9,380 bases of DNA from Pseudomonadota bacterium (GTDB taxonomy: Bacteria; Desulfobacterota; Desulfobulbia; Desulfobulbales; Desulfobulbaceae). A program made the position numbers and the translations under genes. Under the pieces are notes generated by a model. That model was not told the DNA's origin. It ran no database searches and worked only from the letters and a program-made list of their open reading frames with translations. The stretch spans positions 1 through 9,380 of the forward strand of contig WRKE01000255.1 in NCBI GenBank assembly GCA_009778235.1, given 5' to 3'. This document shows, piece by piece, positions 1-5,746 of this stretch; the first letter of the stretch is position 1; each line of letters opens with the position of its first letter.

Positions 1-150
1 TGGGCTGCCCGGATTGCTTCTTTTTTCTCTCTACTATTTTTTGATCATGCCATGGAACGGGAAAGATTTGGTCAGGGTGGCGATAAGGCGCGATTCTTCC
101 GGACCGTTACCCGGTCCATGTCTTGCCGGTTTTTGGTGCTCGTTATTCGC
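1..150. other. Left flank, no supported gene
   Basis: No coding region is convincing here. On the minus strand the ATG overlapping the aroA stop is closed by TAA after three codons, and the other short frames look random. Two structures can be seen. A perfect 6-bp inverted repeat with a 5-nt loop lies at 101-117 (ggaccg/cggtcc); it is not followed directly by a T run on either strand, so it is a weak terminator candidate for the aro operon. The first 12 bases (TGGGCTGCCCGG), followed by a T-rich stretch at about 17-40, could be the right arm of a rho-independent terminator of a plus-strand gene whose left arm lies outside the window. That last point is inference only. Confidence 0.4.
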
Positions 151-1434
151 TCATGATCCGGCCATCCGCCCGAACCGCTCCCAAAAATCGGGAAAGGATT
201 TGGCCACGCACTGTTCACCTGAAATGACCACTCCCGGGATACGCAGTCCGGCCACGGCAAAACTCATGGCTATACGGTGGTCGTCGTAGGTGGCAATGGT
301 GGCGCCGTGCAGGTTGCCGCCCCCTTTTTTGCCGTGGATGATCATCCGGGCCGGCTCTTCCTCCACCTCGGCCCCCAGCTTGCGCAGCTCGCTGACCACC
401 GCGGACAGCCGGTCGCACTCTTTGATCCGCAGGTGGGCGATATTGTTGATCACGGTCGTGCCCTCGGCAAAGGCGGCCACCACTGCCAGGGTCGGGGCCA
501 CATCGGGTATGTCGCCCATGTCCACCTCGATGCCGGTAAGGAACTCTGGCCCGGTGACGGCGAGCCCCGCCCCGATTTGGTTGATTTGGCAGCCCATGCG
601 GGCCAGATAGGGCAAAAGCTTGATATCGCCCTGCAGGGAGGGCACCGGCACGTTGGCCACCACCACCCGCCCGCCGGTGATCGCTGCCGCGGCCCAGAAA
701 TAGGAGGCGCTGGAGGCATCTCCCTCGATGGCGTAGGTCTGAGCCTGGTAGCGACCCTGGGGGATGCGGAAAAAATTTAAGCTCGGCGCGGCCTCAACCT
801 GGATGCCGAAATCGGCCATCACTGCCAGAGTCATTTCCACATAGGGTTTGGAGAGGATCTCGCCGTGTACCAAAAGCTCGGCCGGTGCCGCGGCATAGGG
901 CGCCACCAGGAGCAGAGAGGAAAGATATTGGCTCGATTTGCCCTCCGGCAGCACGGTGCGGCCGCCGGCCAGCCCTTGGGCCAGGATGGTCAGGGGCGGG
1001 CAGCCGGTGCCGGCATCGCTGCCGATGGCCACCTGCCAGCCGTGCAGGGCCTTGATCAGGGGCAGGATCGGCCGCTCGGACATGCGCTGGCTGCCGGTGA
1101 TGCGGAAGCGGCCGCGGCCCAGTGCCGCCACTGAGGTGAGAAAGCGGGTGGCAGTGCCGTTGTTGCCGAGGAAGATGTCGCCTTCGGGTTCCTCGATTCG
1201 GCCGCCGGTGCCCTGGATCTGCCAGCAGTCCGGCACGCTGGTGTCGTTGCAGTCGATCCCCATGGCCCGCAGGGCGGTGATGGTGTAGCGGGTGTCTTCG
1301 CTGGCCAAAGGCTCGAGGAGTTGGGAATGCCCCTCGGCCAGGGCAGCGGCGATCAGGGCGCGCTGGGTCTGGCTTTTGGAGCCGGGAACCGTGACCACGG
1401 CATCAAGGGTGCGAACAGGGGTAATGGCGATCAT
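151..1434 (-). CDS. aroA: 3-phosphoshikimate 1-carboxyvinyltransferase (EPSP synthase)
   Basis: This cytosolic enzyme transfers the enolpyruvyl group of PEP to shikimate-3-phosphate, giving EPSP, the sixth step of the shikimate pathway. At 427 residues it is a normal full-length enzyme of two similar halves. Visible motifs are PGSKS with Lys20 near the N-terminus, LGNNGTATRFL at 89-99 (the PEP/glyphosate loop), SSQYLSS at 167-173, DIPDVAP with the likely catalytic Asp311, RIKECDR with Glu339, YDDHR at 383-387, and AKSFPDF with Lys412. The SSQ motif resembles class I enzymes and lacks the class II SAQxK pattern, but the residue matching E. coli Pro101 is Phe98. The start ATG overlaps the aroE stop by 4 nt (ATGA), which suggests translational coupling; no clear Shine-Dalgarno sequence is seen. 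It is the last gene visible in the operon. Identification is firm. Confidence 0.97.
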   Translation of the reverse strand: MIAITPVRTLDAVVTVPGSKSQTQRALIAAALAEGHSQLLEPLASEDTRYTITALRAMGIDCNDTSVPDCWQIQGTGGRIEEPEGDIFLGNNGTATRFLTSVAALGRGRFRITGSQRMSERPILPLIKALHGWQVAIGSDAGTGCPPLTILAQGLAGGRTVLPEGKSSQYLSSLLLVAPYAAAPAELLVHGEILSKPYVEMTLAVMADFGIQVEAAPSLNFFRIPQGRYQAQTYAIEGDASSASYFWAAAAITGGRVVVANVPVPSLQGDIKLLPYLARMGCQINQIGAGLAVTGPEFLTGIEVDMGDIPDVAPTLAVVAAFAEGTTVINNIAHLRIKECDRLSAVVSELRKLGAEVEEEPARMIIHGKKGGGNLHGATIATYDDHRIAMSFAVAGLRIPGVVISGEQCVAKSFPDFWERFGRMAGS

Positions 1435-2288
1435 CTGGGGACATCAAGCGGAATGTTGGCTATGGGGCTGTGCAGGGCGTCGATCAGGGCCTGGCGCATG
1501 ACCGGATGGGGGGCCTCGCGGCCGGTCCAGAGGGTGAACTGGGCCGCACCTTGGTATTGGAGCATGGTGAGGCCGTCGATCGCCCGGCAGCCGCGGGCAG
1601 CGGCCTCGCGCAGCAGGCGGGTTGTCAAGGGTGCGTAGACGATGTCCATGACCACCGGAAAATGGGAGAGCAGCTCGGGGTCGATCGGCAGGTCGTCCTG
1701 ATGCGGGGCCATGCCCACCGAGGTGGTGTTGATCAGGGCATCGGCCTGGACCTGGGGCAACTCGGCGGCGGAAATGAACCGGCATCCCATCTGGGCGGCC
1801 AGCTCGTACCCCTTGGCTTCGGTTCGGTTGGTCAGCAGGACCCGGGCGCCGGCCTCGATCAGACCGAAACCAACCGCCCGGGCAGCGCCGCCGGCACCGA
1901 TCAGCAGAACGGTGCGGCCGCTAAGATCGATGACCTCAGCCAGTGCCCGGTTGGACCCCAGCCAGTCGGTGTTATGGCCAATGCAGCGGATGGCGGTTTC
2001 GGTCCGCTCGAACACCAGGGTGTTGACCGCGCCGATTTTGCGGGCCACAGGATCAATGGCATCGAGAAAATCCATGATCGCCACCTTGAACGGCACGGTG
2101 ACCGAAACCCCGATGAATCCGAGGCTGCGCAAGCCCCGGAACCCATCGGCCAGATCCGCGGGCCGCATCGGCAGATAGACGCCATTGATCCCCAGGTGGG
2201 CAAAGGCGGCATTGTGCATGGCCGGGCTTAAGGAGTGGGCGACCGGATCGCCGATAATGCCGAAGAGTTGGGTCGTACCGTTAATCAT
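1431..2288 (-). CDS. aroE: Shikimate dehydrogenase (NADP+)
   Basis: It reduces 3-dehydroshikimate to shikimate with NADPH in the cytosol. The 285-residue protein has the usual two domains. The N-terminal substrate domain shows HSLSPAMHN (Ser19 and Ser21 should contact the shikimate carboxylate), VTVPFK with catalytic Lys68, GAVNT with Asn89, and NTDWLG with catalytic Asp108. The C-terminal Rossmann domain has the glycine-rich GAGGAARA at 131-138 and NRT at 154-156, the usual NADP-phosphate site, then NTTSVGM at 187-193 and LQYQGAAQF with Gln246. These support biosynthetic AroE rather than the quinate dehydrogenase YdiB, though substrate range cannot be proven from sequence. It overlaps aroD upstream and aroA downstream by 4 nt each (ATGA), so the three are probably translated as a coupled unit. 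Confidence 0.96.
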   Translation of the reverse strand: MINGTTQLFGIIGDPVAHSLSPAMHNAAFAHLGINGVYLPMRPADLADGFRGLRSLGFIGVSVTVPFKVAIMDFLDAIDPVARKIGAVNTLVFERTETAIRCIGHNTDWLGSNRALAEVIDLSGRTVLLIGAGGAARAVGFGLIEAGARVLLTNRTEAKGYELAAQMGCRFISAAELPQVQADALINTTSVGMAPHQDDLPIDPELLSHFPVVMDIVYAPLTTRLLREAAARGCRAIDGLTMLQYQGAAQFTLWTGREAPHPVMRQALIDALHSPIANIPLDVPR

Positions 2289-2980
2289 GGCGAGGTGTCG
2301 AGCAGGGTGAGCAACCGGTGGAGGTCGTGGATGATGATTTGGCCCGGAGCGGTAGCCTGCTCCCGGCTCAGGGCGGCGTAGGTCATGAAACCGCCAAGCT
2401 CAAGCGTCGCCAACCGGCTGATCGCGCCCGCCTTGCCCATGGCAAAGGCGCAAAGGGGAAAGGCAGCGGCCATGGCCTCCTGCTGGAGGGCTAGAATGCG
2501 CAGGGTGTCGGCGGGCGACCTTGCGGTGGTGACGATTTTTCCGATATCAGCGCCACTGGCAATCATCTGGCCCAAGACGCCGCTCAACTGGTCGGCCAAA
2601 GGCGTGGCCGCAAAATCGTGGCTGGAAATGATCACTTTGGCGCCGAAACGACGGGCGGTCGACAGCAGGCGGGCTCGCAGTTCCGGGGCGGTAGCCAGCT
2701 CGATGTCGATATAGCCAGCGCCGTTTCGCAGGGCTTGATCGAGCTGATCGATGCGCTCCTCTTCGCTGCCGGCAAACCGGCCGCCTTCCCAGACCGGCCG
2801 GTTGGTGGCCAGCACCGGTTTGGCGAGGGCCGCGATACAGGCCGGGGTAAGCGGCTCGCCCAGGCCGTCGATCCGGACCTCGATCACATCAGCCAATCCG
2901 GCCACCGGCACGGCCTCCTCCAGCACCTTCTCGCACTTCTCGGCCATCACCGCGACGCAGATCAATCCTCGTGGTTTCAT
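2285..2980 (-). CDS. aroD: 3-dehydroquinate dehydratase, type I
   Basis: It dehydrates 3-dehydroquinate to 3-dehydroshikimate through a Schiff base. The protein is 231 residues, slightly shorter than the E. coli enzyme (about 250), and should form a single TIM barrel. The type I signature is complete: IEVRID (Glu34 and Arg36, substrate carboxylate region), SSHDF with the catalytic His121, DIGKIV with the Schiff-base Lys148, MGKAGAISRLA with Arg189, and TAPGQ with Gln214 near the C-terminus. It is unrelated to the small dodecameric type II enzyme (AroQ). It stands alone, not fused to aroE as in plants. The gene begins 6 nt after the pyrD stop without an obvious Shine-Dalgarno sequence and overlaps aroE by 4 nt, so it probably depends on translation of its upstream neighbour. 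Confidence 0.95.
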   Translation of the reverse strand: MKPRGLICVAVMAEKCEKVLEEAVPVAGLADVIEVRIDGLGEPLTPACIAALAKPVLATNRPVWEGGRFAGSEEERIDQLDQALRNGAGYIDIELATAPELRARLLSTARRFGAKVIISSHDFAATPLADQLSGVLGQMIASGADIGKIVTTARSPADTLRILALQQEAMAAAFPLCAFAMGKAGAISRLATLELGGFMTYAALSREQATAPGQIIIHDLHRLLTLLDTSP

Positions 2981-2986
2981 GACAGG

Positions 2987-3922
2987 TTACGCACCCAGCC
3001 GCAGGGAGCCGATTATGGCCCGGACCGAGGATTCACCCTGCTGGTGCAGGTATTCCCCGATGCCGTCGACAATCTGGCCAGCCGCCGCTGGATTGATGAA
3101 ATTGGCGGTACCCACCTGGATCGCGGCGGCGCCGGCCAGAAGGAACTCGATTGCGTCTTCGGCGGTGGCAATGCCGCCAATGCCGATCACCGGGATTTTG
3201 ACCGCCGAGGCCACCTGCCAGACCATGCGCAGGGCAATGGGCTTGATCGCCGGGCCGGACAGTCCGCCGATCACATTGGCCAGCCTGGGCCGCCTGGTGC
3301 GGGCGTCAATGGCCATGCCGATCAGGGTGTTGATCAGGGAGATCGCGTCGGCACCGGCCGCCTCCACCGCGCGGGCCATGGCCACGATATCGGTGACATT
3401 GGGCGAAAGCTTGACAATGACCGGCAGGTCGGTGGCCGCTTTGACCGCCTGGGTGACTGCCGCCGCCATTTCCGGCACCGTGCCAAAGGCGACCCCGCCC
3501 TTTTTGACGTTGGGGCAGGAGATGTTGACCTCCAGGCCGTCGATGCCGGCCACGCCGGTCAGCCGCGTTGCCAGGCTGGCATACTCCTCGATACTGTCGC
3601 CTAGAATGTTGACGATCACCCGGCAGCCGCAGGTGCGCAAAAAGTCCATTTTGTCGGCGATGAACCGTTCCGCCCCGACATTTTCCAGGCCGATGGCGTT
3701 GAGCATGCCGCAGGGCGTCTCGACAATGCGCGGCGGCGGATTGCCGGGCCGGGGCGCCAGGGAGATGCCCTTGACCACCACCCCGCCCAGGCGGGCAAGG
3801 GGCACCAGGTGGGCGAATTCGGCGCCATAGCCGAAGGTGCCGGAGGCGGTCAGGACCGGATTGGCCAGTGACAACGGGCCCAGGGAGACCGAGAGATCGA
3901 CCGCGTGGTTTACCGATCCCAT
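2987..3922 (-). CDS. pyrD: Dihydroorotate dehydrogenase B (NAD+), catalytic subunit
   Basis: This FMN-containing TIM-barrel subunit oxidises dihydroorotate to orotate, the fourth step of pyrimidine synthesis; electrons pass to PyrK and on to NAD+. The 311-residue length fits class 1B. Visible motifs are ASGTFGYG at 26-33, VVKGIS with Lys51, LNAIGLEN at 74-81, NISCPN with the catalytic-base Cys136 (class 1 enzymes use Cys, the membrane class 2 enzymes Ser), VKLSPN with Lys171, INT at 197-199, GGLSGPAIKP at 219-228, and the FMN-phosphate motifs GIGGI and GTANF at 248-275. The ATG at 3922 is well supported by a GAGGAGG ribosome site 4 nt upstream. The gene overlaps the end of pyrK by 13 nt, as expected for a two-subunit enzyme. 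No membrane-anchoring N-terminal extension is present. Confidence 0.96.
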   Translation of the reverse strand: MGSVNHAVDLSVSLGPLSLANPVLTASGTFGYGAEFAHLVPLARLGGVVVKGISLAPRPGNPPPRIVETPCGMLNAIGLENVGAERFIADKMDFLRTCGCRVIVNILGDSIEEYASLATRLTGVAGIDGLEVNISCPNVKKGGVAFGTVPEMAAAVTQAVKAATDLPVIVKLSPNVTDIVAMARAVEAAGADAISLINTLIGMAIDARTRRPRLANVIGGLSGPAIKPIALRMVWQVASAVKIPVIGIGGIATAEDAIEFLLAGAAAIQVGTANFINPAAAGQIVDGIGEYLHQQGESSVRAIIGSLRLGA

Positions 3923-4737
3923 GCAACCTCCTCGGCGTTCACCACCGGTCCTTTTTTGCAGACATGGAGATAAAGGCCGCCGGCACCGTGGACGGTGCAG
4001 CCAAGGCAGGCCCCCAGGCCGCAGGCCATGTGCGCTTCCAGCGAAACTTCGCAGGCAACCTGAGCATCGCGGCAGCTTCGGGCCACCGCGGCCATCATCG
4101 GCATCGGCCCACAGGCATACACCTTGTCCACCTCACTCAGCCGGGCGGCGAGCAGATCGGTCACCAGGCCGTGGTGGCCAAGCGAGCCGTCGTCGGTGGC
4201 GGTTTCGACCCGGCATCCCAATTGGCTGAATTCCGCACTAAGTTGGAGAAGATCCTCGCCGGTGCGCGAACCTAAGAGGACTGTGCAGGGCTGGTGCTCT
4301 TTCAGCCGTTCGGCCCAGAAGAGCAGGGGGACTGTGCAGGGCTGGTGCTCTTTCAGCCGTTCGGCCCAGAAGAGCAGGGGAGCGATGCCGATCCCGCCGC
4401 CAATCAGGCAGACCGGGGCGGAGGGCGCCGGAGGATTGAAGCCCTGACCCAGTGGGCCGACCAGGCTTAAGCCTTGGCCGGGGCGGCAGCGGGCGAGTAG
4501 TTCGGTTCCCCGGCCAACCACCCGAATCAGCAGTTGCAGGGTATCGGATCCGTTGCAGCGGTGGATGGAAAAGGGGCGGCGCAACAGAGGGTCGAGAAAA
4601 GGACCGCAGGCCGCCATGACAAACTGCCCGGGCCGGGCAGTCGCGGCGATCAGCGGCGCATGCAGGGTCAGCCGATAAAAGCTCTCGGCGATCCGGTCGA
4701 CCTGGTCGATTATGGAATTTTCCTGGTACTCGGGCAT
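3910..4737 (-). CDS. pyrK: Dihydroorotate dehydrogenase B, electron transfer subunit, with internal duplication
   Basis: PyrK carries FAD and a [2Fe-2S] cluster and passes electrons from PyrD's FMN to NAD+. The 275-residue protein shows an N-terminal FAD-binding barrel with RRPFSIH at 53-59, a ferredoxin-reductase-like NAD domain with GGGIGIAP at 113-120 and YACGP at 207-211, and a C-terminal cluster motif C-x4-C-x2-C-x12-C (Cys239, 244, 247, 260). All key motifs are intact. The oddity is that residues 120-136 are repeated exactly at 137-153, through a 51-bp in-frame tandem duplication. This repeats the first helix and the start of the second strand of the NAD domain, just after the pyrophosphate-binding loop. 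Without it the length would be 258, close to the family norm. Function may be kept or impaired; an assembly artefact is also possible. It is the first gene of the operon, with no clear Shine-Dalgarno sequence. Confidence 0.94.
   Translation of the reverse strand: MPEYQENSIIDQVDRIAESFYRLTLHAPLIAATARPGQFVMAACGPFLDPLLRRPFSIHRCNGSDTLQLLIRVVGRGTELLARCRPGQGLSLVGPLGQGFNPPAPSAPVCLIGGGIGIAPLLFWAERLKEHQPCTVPLLFWAERLKEHQPCTVLLGSRTGEDLLQLSAEFSQLGCRVETATDDGSLGHHGLVTDLLAARLSEVDKVYACGPMPMMAAVARSCRDAQVACEVSLEAHMACGLGACLGCTVHGAGGLYLHVCKKGPVVNAEEVAWDR
3927..3933 (-). promoter_or_regulatory. Ribosome binding site of pyrD
   Basis: GAGGAGG on the minus strand lies 4 nt before the pyrD ATG and inside the last codons of pyrK. 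It is the strongest Shine-Dalgarno match of the operon and fixes the pyrD start, although the spacing is on the short side. Confidence 0.75.
4278..4380. repeat. Exact 51-bp in-frame tandem duplication inside pyrK
   Basis: Bases 4278-4329 match 4329-4380 without a mismatch at a period of 51 bp, giving two adjacent copies. The match ends sharply on both sides (4277 a versus 4328 g; 4330 g versus 4381 a). Because 51 is a multiple of three, pyrK stays open and gains 17 residues. Perfect identity, including third codon positions, points to a very recent event or to an assembly error. Only 1-2 bp of homology would have been available at the original ends. Confidence 0.97.
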
Positions 4738-4800
4738 GGAAAACGCTACAACAGATTACGGATAGACCGCATTTTTTGAAAAATCAACAGGTGGTTGTCA
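4738..4800. promoter_or_regulatory. Divergent intergenic promoter region between pyrK and pilD
   Basis: This 63-bp AT-richer gap separates the two divergent genes, so it should hold promoters for both. On the minus strand a sigma70-like pair can be proposed: TTGATT (plus-strand 4782-4787) and TATCCG (4759-4764) with 17-bp spacing, which would give a leader of about 15 nt before pyrK. The -10 box is poor. For pilD I see no convincing -35/-10 pair. A small TTGA-TTTT-TCAA dyad lies at about 4776-4787. No attenuator or PyrR-like leader fits in so short a region. Confidence 0.4.
4789..4794 (+). promoter_or_regulatory. Ribosome binding site of the prepilin peptidase gene
   Basis: AGGTGG lies 6 nt before the ATG at 4801. 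This spacing favours ATG 4801 over the in-frame TTG at 4795, which would sit directly against the site. Confidence 0.6.
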
Positions 4801-5589
4801 ATGATGCAATCAGCTTTACTCATCATGGCCGCGCTGCTCGGCTCCGCAGTGGGTTCATTTCTCAACGTGGTCATTCTCCGGCTGCCCAAAGAGGGGGCAT
4901 CCATCGTTTTCCCGGCCTCCCACTGTCCCCGCTGCCTGCATCCTCTGGCCTGGTACGAGAACATTCCGGTGTTCAGCTTTTTGGTCCTGCGCGGGCGGTG
5001 CCGGTCTTGCAAGATGCCGATCTCCTGGCAGTATCCGTTGGTTGAACTGACCATGGCGGTATTGTCGGTTCTGGTCGCCCACCGGTTCGGCCTCGGGATC
5101 GAGTCGCTCCTCTACTTCGTCTTCTGCGCTAGCCTGCTGGTTATCATATTTATCGATATCCATCACCAAATAATTCCCGATCGGATCAGCCTGCCTGGCA
5201 TTGTCATCGGTTTTATCGGCTCGTTTTTTGTCCACACCGTCACCTGGCAGCAGTCCGGGCTAGGCATTCTGTTGGGCGGCGGCCTGCTCTACGCGGTCGC
5301 CTACGGCTACTATGCCCTGACCGGACGCGAGGGGATGGGCGGCGGCGATATCAAGTTGCTGGCCATGATCGGCGCCTTTCTCGGCTGGCAGAGCCTGCTC
5401 TATGTGGTCTTCGCCAGTTCCCTGGCCGGCAGTGTGGTCGGGATCGCCGCCATGGTCAAACAGAAAAAAGGCGGCCTGACCCGTATTCCCTTTGGCCCTT
5501 TTCTGGCGCTCGCCGCCCTTTCCTACCTCTTCCTCCAGGAACAGATCCATGGATTGTGGCGGCTGTATCTGGACGGTTTTGGTTTGTGA
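4801..5589 (+). CDS. pilD: Prepilin peptidase / N-methyltransferase (type IV leader peptidase, A24 family)
   Basis: This polytopic inner-membrane aspartic protease cuts the leader of type IV prepilins or type II secretion pseudopilins and usually methylates the new N-terminus. The 262-residue protein starts with a hydrophobic segment ending in GSFLNVVILRLP. A cytoplasmic loop follows with two CxxC pairs (Cys42/45 and Cys67/70), the zinc-binding methyltransferase region. Several membrane helices then carry the catalytic aspartates: FIDIHHQIIPD with Asp119 and GMGGGDIKL with Asp183. All residues expected of a bifunctional enzyme are present. Start ATG 4801 is chosen for its AGGTGG site. No pilin or secretion gene is nearby, so whether it serves pili, secretion or both (PilD versus GspO) cannot be decided. 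It is transcribed away from the pyrK operon. Confidence 0.95.
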   Translation: MMQSALLIMAALLGSAVGSFLNVVILRLPKEGASIVFPASHCPRCLHPLAWYENIPVFSFLVLRGRCRSCKMPISWQYPLVELTMAVLSVLVAHRFGLGIESLLYFVFCASLLVIIFIDIHHQIIPDRISLPGIVIGFIGSFFVHTVTWQQSGLGILLGGGLLYAVAYGYYALTGREGMGGGDIKLLAMIGAFLGWQSLLYVVFASSLAGSVVGIAAMVKQKKGGLTRIPFGPFLALAALSYLFLQEQIHGLWRLYLDGFGL

Positions 5590-5633
5590 TGATCGGTTGA
5601 CCGGCGGGAAAACCGGGAGCGCCTGAAGTTCGG

Positions 5634-5654
5634 GGGGAAAGCTCGACTTTCCCC
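5634..5654. terminator. Perfect 8-bp hairpin after the prepilin peptidase gene
   Basis: GGGGAAAG and CTTTCCCC form a perfect stem around the 5-nt loop CTCGA, 45 nt after the pilD stop. There is no T tract on either side in either direction, so it is not a classical rho-independent terminator. It may be an RNA 3'-end stabiliser, a weak terminator or an operator-like dyad. The rest of the 157-bp gap (5590-5746) shows no gene, and I found no good promoter pair in it. Confidence 0.4.
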
Positions 5655-5746
5655 AGATGTTTACGCCTTTGATCCTGTTGTCCCGTCCTTCGGCAGGAGC
5701 CGGAACCTGGATATTGTACCCTGACAACCAATCCTGAAGATCACCC

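Noticed and set aside
1470..2231. Plus-strand 253-codon open frame opposite aroE
   Set aside because: It is an antisense shadow: aroE on the minus strand has complete motifs, and this product is rich in Gly, Gln, His and Arg with no recognisable domain, typical of GC-rich antisense frames.
2618..3830. Two long plus-strand frames (2618-3604 and 2751-3830) opposite aroD and pyrD
   Set aside because: Both span the junction of two well-supported minus-strand genes and have low-complexity composition. The long open length follows from high GC and codon bias.
4795..4800. TTG at 4795 as the start of the prepilin peptidase gene
   Set aside because: AGGTGG ends at 4794, leaving no spacing to TTG 4795, while ATG 4801 has a normal 6-nt spacing.
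5590..5746. Sigma70 or sigma54 promoter before the fusion gene
   Set aside because: The best TTG-like and TAT-like boxes (TTGTCC and TATTGT) are about 28 bp apart, and no GG-N10-GC pattern fits; nothing is good enough to call.
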